Part shown: piece after piece, positions 14,223-14,946 of the stretch
Numbering within the stretch: position 1 is the first letter of the stretch
Layout: the number at the start of each line of letters is the position of its first letter
Assembly: GCA_046351215.1 (NCBI GenBank)
Contig: JAXLYX010000048.1
Location: 1-14,946, forward strand
Length of the DNA: 14,946 bases
Direction of reading: 5' to 3'
From: JAXLYX01 sp046351215
GTDB taxonomy: Bacteria; Myxococcota_A; Polyangia; Polyangiales; Houyiibacteriaceae
Program-made: the position numbers and the translations under genes
Notes under the pieces: generated by a model
What the model saw: only the letters and a program-made list of their open reading frames with translations
Told to the model about the DNA's origin: nothing
The model's database searches: none

Positions 14223-14946
14223 GTGATCGAGGGGTCGTCGAGGTGGGACGGGCTGTGGCTCGCTCTCGGGTTGGTCCTGTGCGCTCCAGGGTGCACGGAC
14301 GCGAAGATCTTCCGTTGCGCGAACGGCACGCCGACGCTCGTCGGGAGCAGCTACGTCTGCGAGACGAGCGATGCGGGGAGCGACGCGGCGCAGGACGCGG
14401 GCTCGGATGCGGGGCAGGATGCCAGCGCGGATGCGGGGAGCGACGCGGCGACGAGCGACGGCGGATGGCCGACGTGCGCGCAGACGCTCACGCGGGTGGA
14501 ATGCGTCCCCGCGTCGTCTGCGTGCGGAACGGGCGAGGCCTGCCTTCCCTGGTTCGGACGCAACTACTGCCGCAAGACCTGCACGTTCGACAGCGACTGC
14601 ACGTCCGTGCACGCGGCCTCGCGTTGCATCGAGTACTTCTCGGGCCAGTTCGGCTGCTCGACACCCTGCCAGCCGGGCGACGACACCACCTGCCCGGTCA
14701 ACCAGACGTGCAGCTGGAACAGCGATCCGAACCGAGGGTCCCCGAACGTCTTCACGGAATGTCGTGACCTCAACGCCAATGGCGCGGCCTTCTCCGGATG
14801 TCAGCCCGCGAACACGACGCTCTGCGCGCCGAACTCCACGTGCGCCCAGTCGAACGATGCGACCAACACCCCTGGCACCACGGACTCCCGATGCCTCCCC
14901 CAGTGCCGCATCGGCCACGACGAGGACTGTGCCTCGGTGGCGAGTG
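14223..14946 (+). CDS. Cys-rich lipoprotein with Asp-Ala-Gly linker, 3' end missing
   Basis: At least 241 codons, running off the right edge. The GTG start is supported because the in-frame triplet at 14211-14213 is a TAG stop and the first 24 residues form a signal peptide with a lipobox-like A-P-G-C (Cys24). A low-complexity linker (49-81) is made of Asp-Ala-Gly/Ser-Asp-Ala units, as seen in many large-genome myxobacterial surface lipoproteins. From residue 85 on, 19 Cys occur in about 150 residues, at spacings such as C-x6-C, C-x5-C, C-x8-C-x3-C-x5-C, with motifs like DSDCTSVHAASRC and GHDEDC, resembling disulfide-rich, possibly Ca-binding, extracellular modules. No catalytic family is recognised. 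Surface location is expected; function unknown. Confidence 0.82.
   Translation, partial: MIEGSSRWDGLWLALGLVLCAPGCTDAKIFRCANGTPTLVGSSYVCETSDAGSDAAQDAGSDAGQDASADAGSDAATSDGGWPTCAQTLTRVECVPASSACGTGEACLPWFGRNYCRKTCTFDSDCTSVHAASRCIEYFSGQFGCSTPCQPGDDTTCPVNQTCSWNSDPNRGSPNVFTECRDLNANGAAFSGCQPANTTLCAPNSTCAQSNDATNTPGTTDSRCLPQCRIGHDEDCASVAS
14370..14450 (+). repeat. 21-bp direct repeat in the Asp-Ala-Gly linker of the Cys-rich lipoprotein
   Basis: Two exact 21-bp copies at 14370-14390 and 14430-14450, 60 bp (20 codons) apart and in frame, each encoding DAGSDAA. Recombination between them would shorten the linker without breaking the gene. Confidence 0.85.

Noticed and set aside
13016..14329. Minus-strand frame extending the diiron protein upstream through the AraC-type gene
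   Set aside because: The PF10118 pattern and a good ribosome-binding site begin at 13015; the extension is the antisense shadow of the regulator.
1..14946. tRNA, rRNA, CRISPR array, transposase, integrase, toxin-antitoxin or phage-defence operon
   Set aside because: I found no regularly spaced repeats, no tRNA-like cloverleaf with CCA context, no terminal inverted repeats and no protein with the relevant motifs on either strand.

Overview
The window is very GC-rich, tightly packed, and uses GTG starts freely (6 of 12 genes by my start choices, two of them in GTGA stop/start overlaps). Several features point to a myxobacterium (Myxococcota), most likely in the Polyangia / Sandaracinus-like part of the phylum: two proteins of the myxobacterial TIGR02265/DUF2378 type, an AgmX/PglI C-terminal-domain lipoprotein, a DUF4403 lipoprotein, and a Cys-rich lipoprotein with an Asp-Ala-Gly linker. 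The taxonomic call is inference from families and composition; no marker gene is present.

Layout. Region 1 (1-5361, all minus strand), read from right to left, holds an acidic-tailed lipoprotein, then a translationally coupled pair made of a DUF7064/CrtC-like beta-barrel protein and an 894-residue PEP-synthase-like enzyme of the rifampin phosphotransferase / PigC architecture. After a 106-bp gap comes a second coupled pair: a TIGR02265-type protein and the N-terminus of a metallophosphoesterase that runs off the left edge. Region 2 (5362-7571) has a 28-bp perfect palindrome directly in front of a conserved hypothetical gene (+), which converges on and overlaps by 20 bp a DUF4403 lipoprotein gene (-). 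Region 3 (7676-11311) has an MVF-superfamily oligosaccharide flippase (+), a lipoprotein carrying two AgmX-type domains (-), and an unrecognised secreted two-domain protein (-). Region 4 (11402-14158) has a second TIGR02265-type protein (-), a diiron ferritin-like 'metal-dependent hydrolase' (PF10118, -), and a divergent AraC-family regulator with an Arabinose_bd-type sensor domain (+). Region 5 (14223-end) is the start of a Cys-rich surface lipoprotein (+), truncated by the window edge.

How it fits together. This is an accessory and cell-envelope neighbourhood rather than one pathway: six of the twelve proteins carry export or membrane signals. Two units look functionally linked. One is the coupled PEP-dependent enzyme plus CrtC-like protein, plausibly modifying a small molecule. 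The other is the diiron protein with its divergent AraC-type regulator. Three envelope genes (7571-, 9928-, 14223+) have a -10-like hexamer only 6-11 nt before the start codon and no Shine-Dalgarno, suggesting leaderless or nearly leaderless mRNAs, whereas most other genes have clear GGAGG sites. No rRNA, tRNA, CRISPR array, insertion sequence or prophage was seen, and no gene-free stretch exceeds 300 bp (the longest is 5362-5590).
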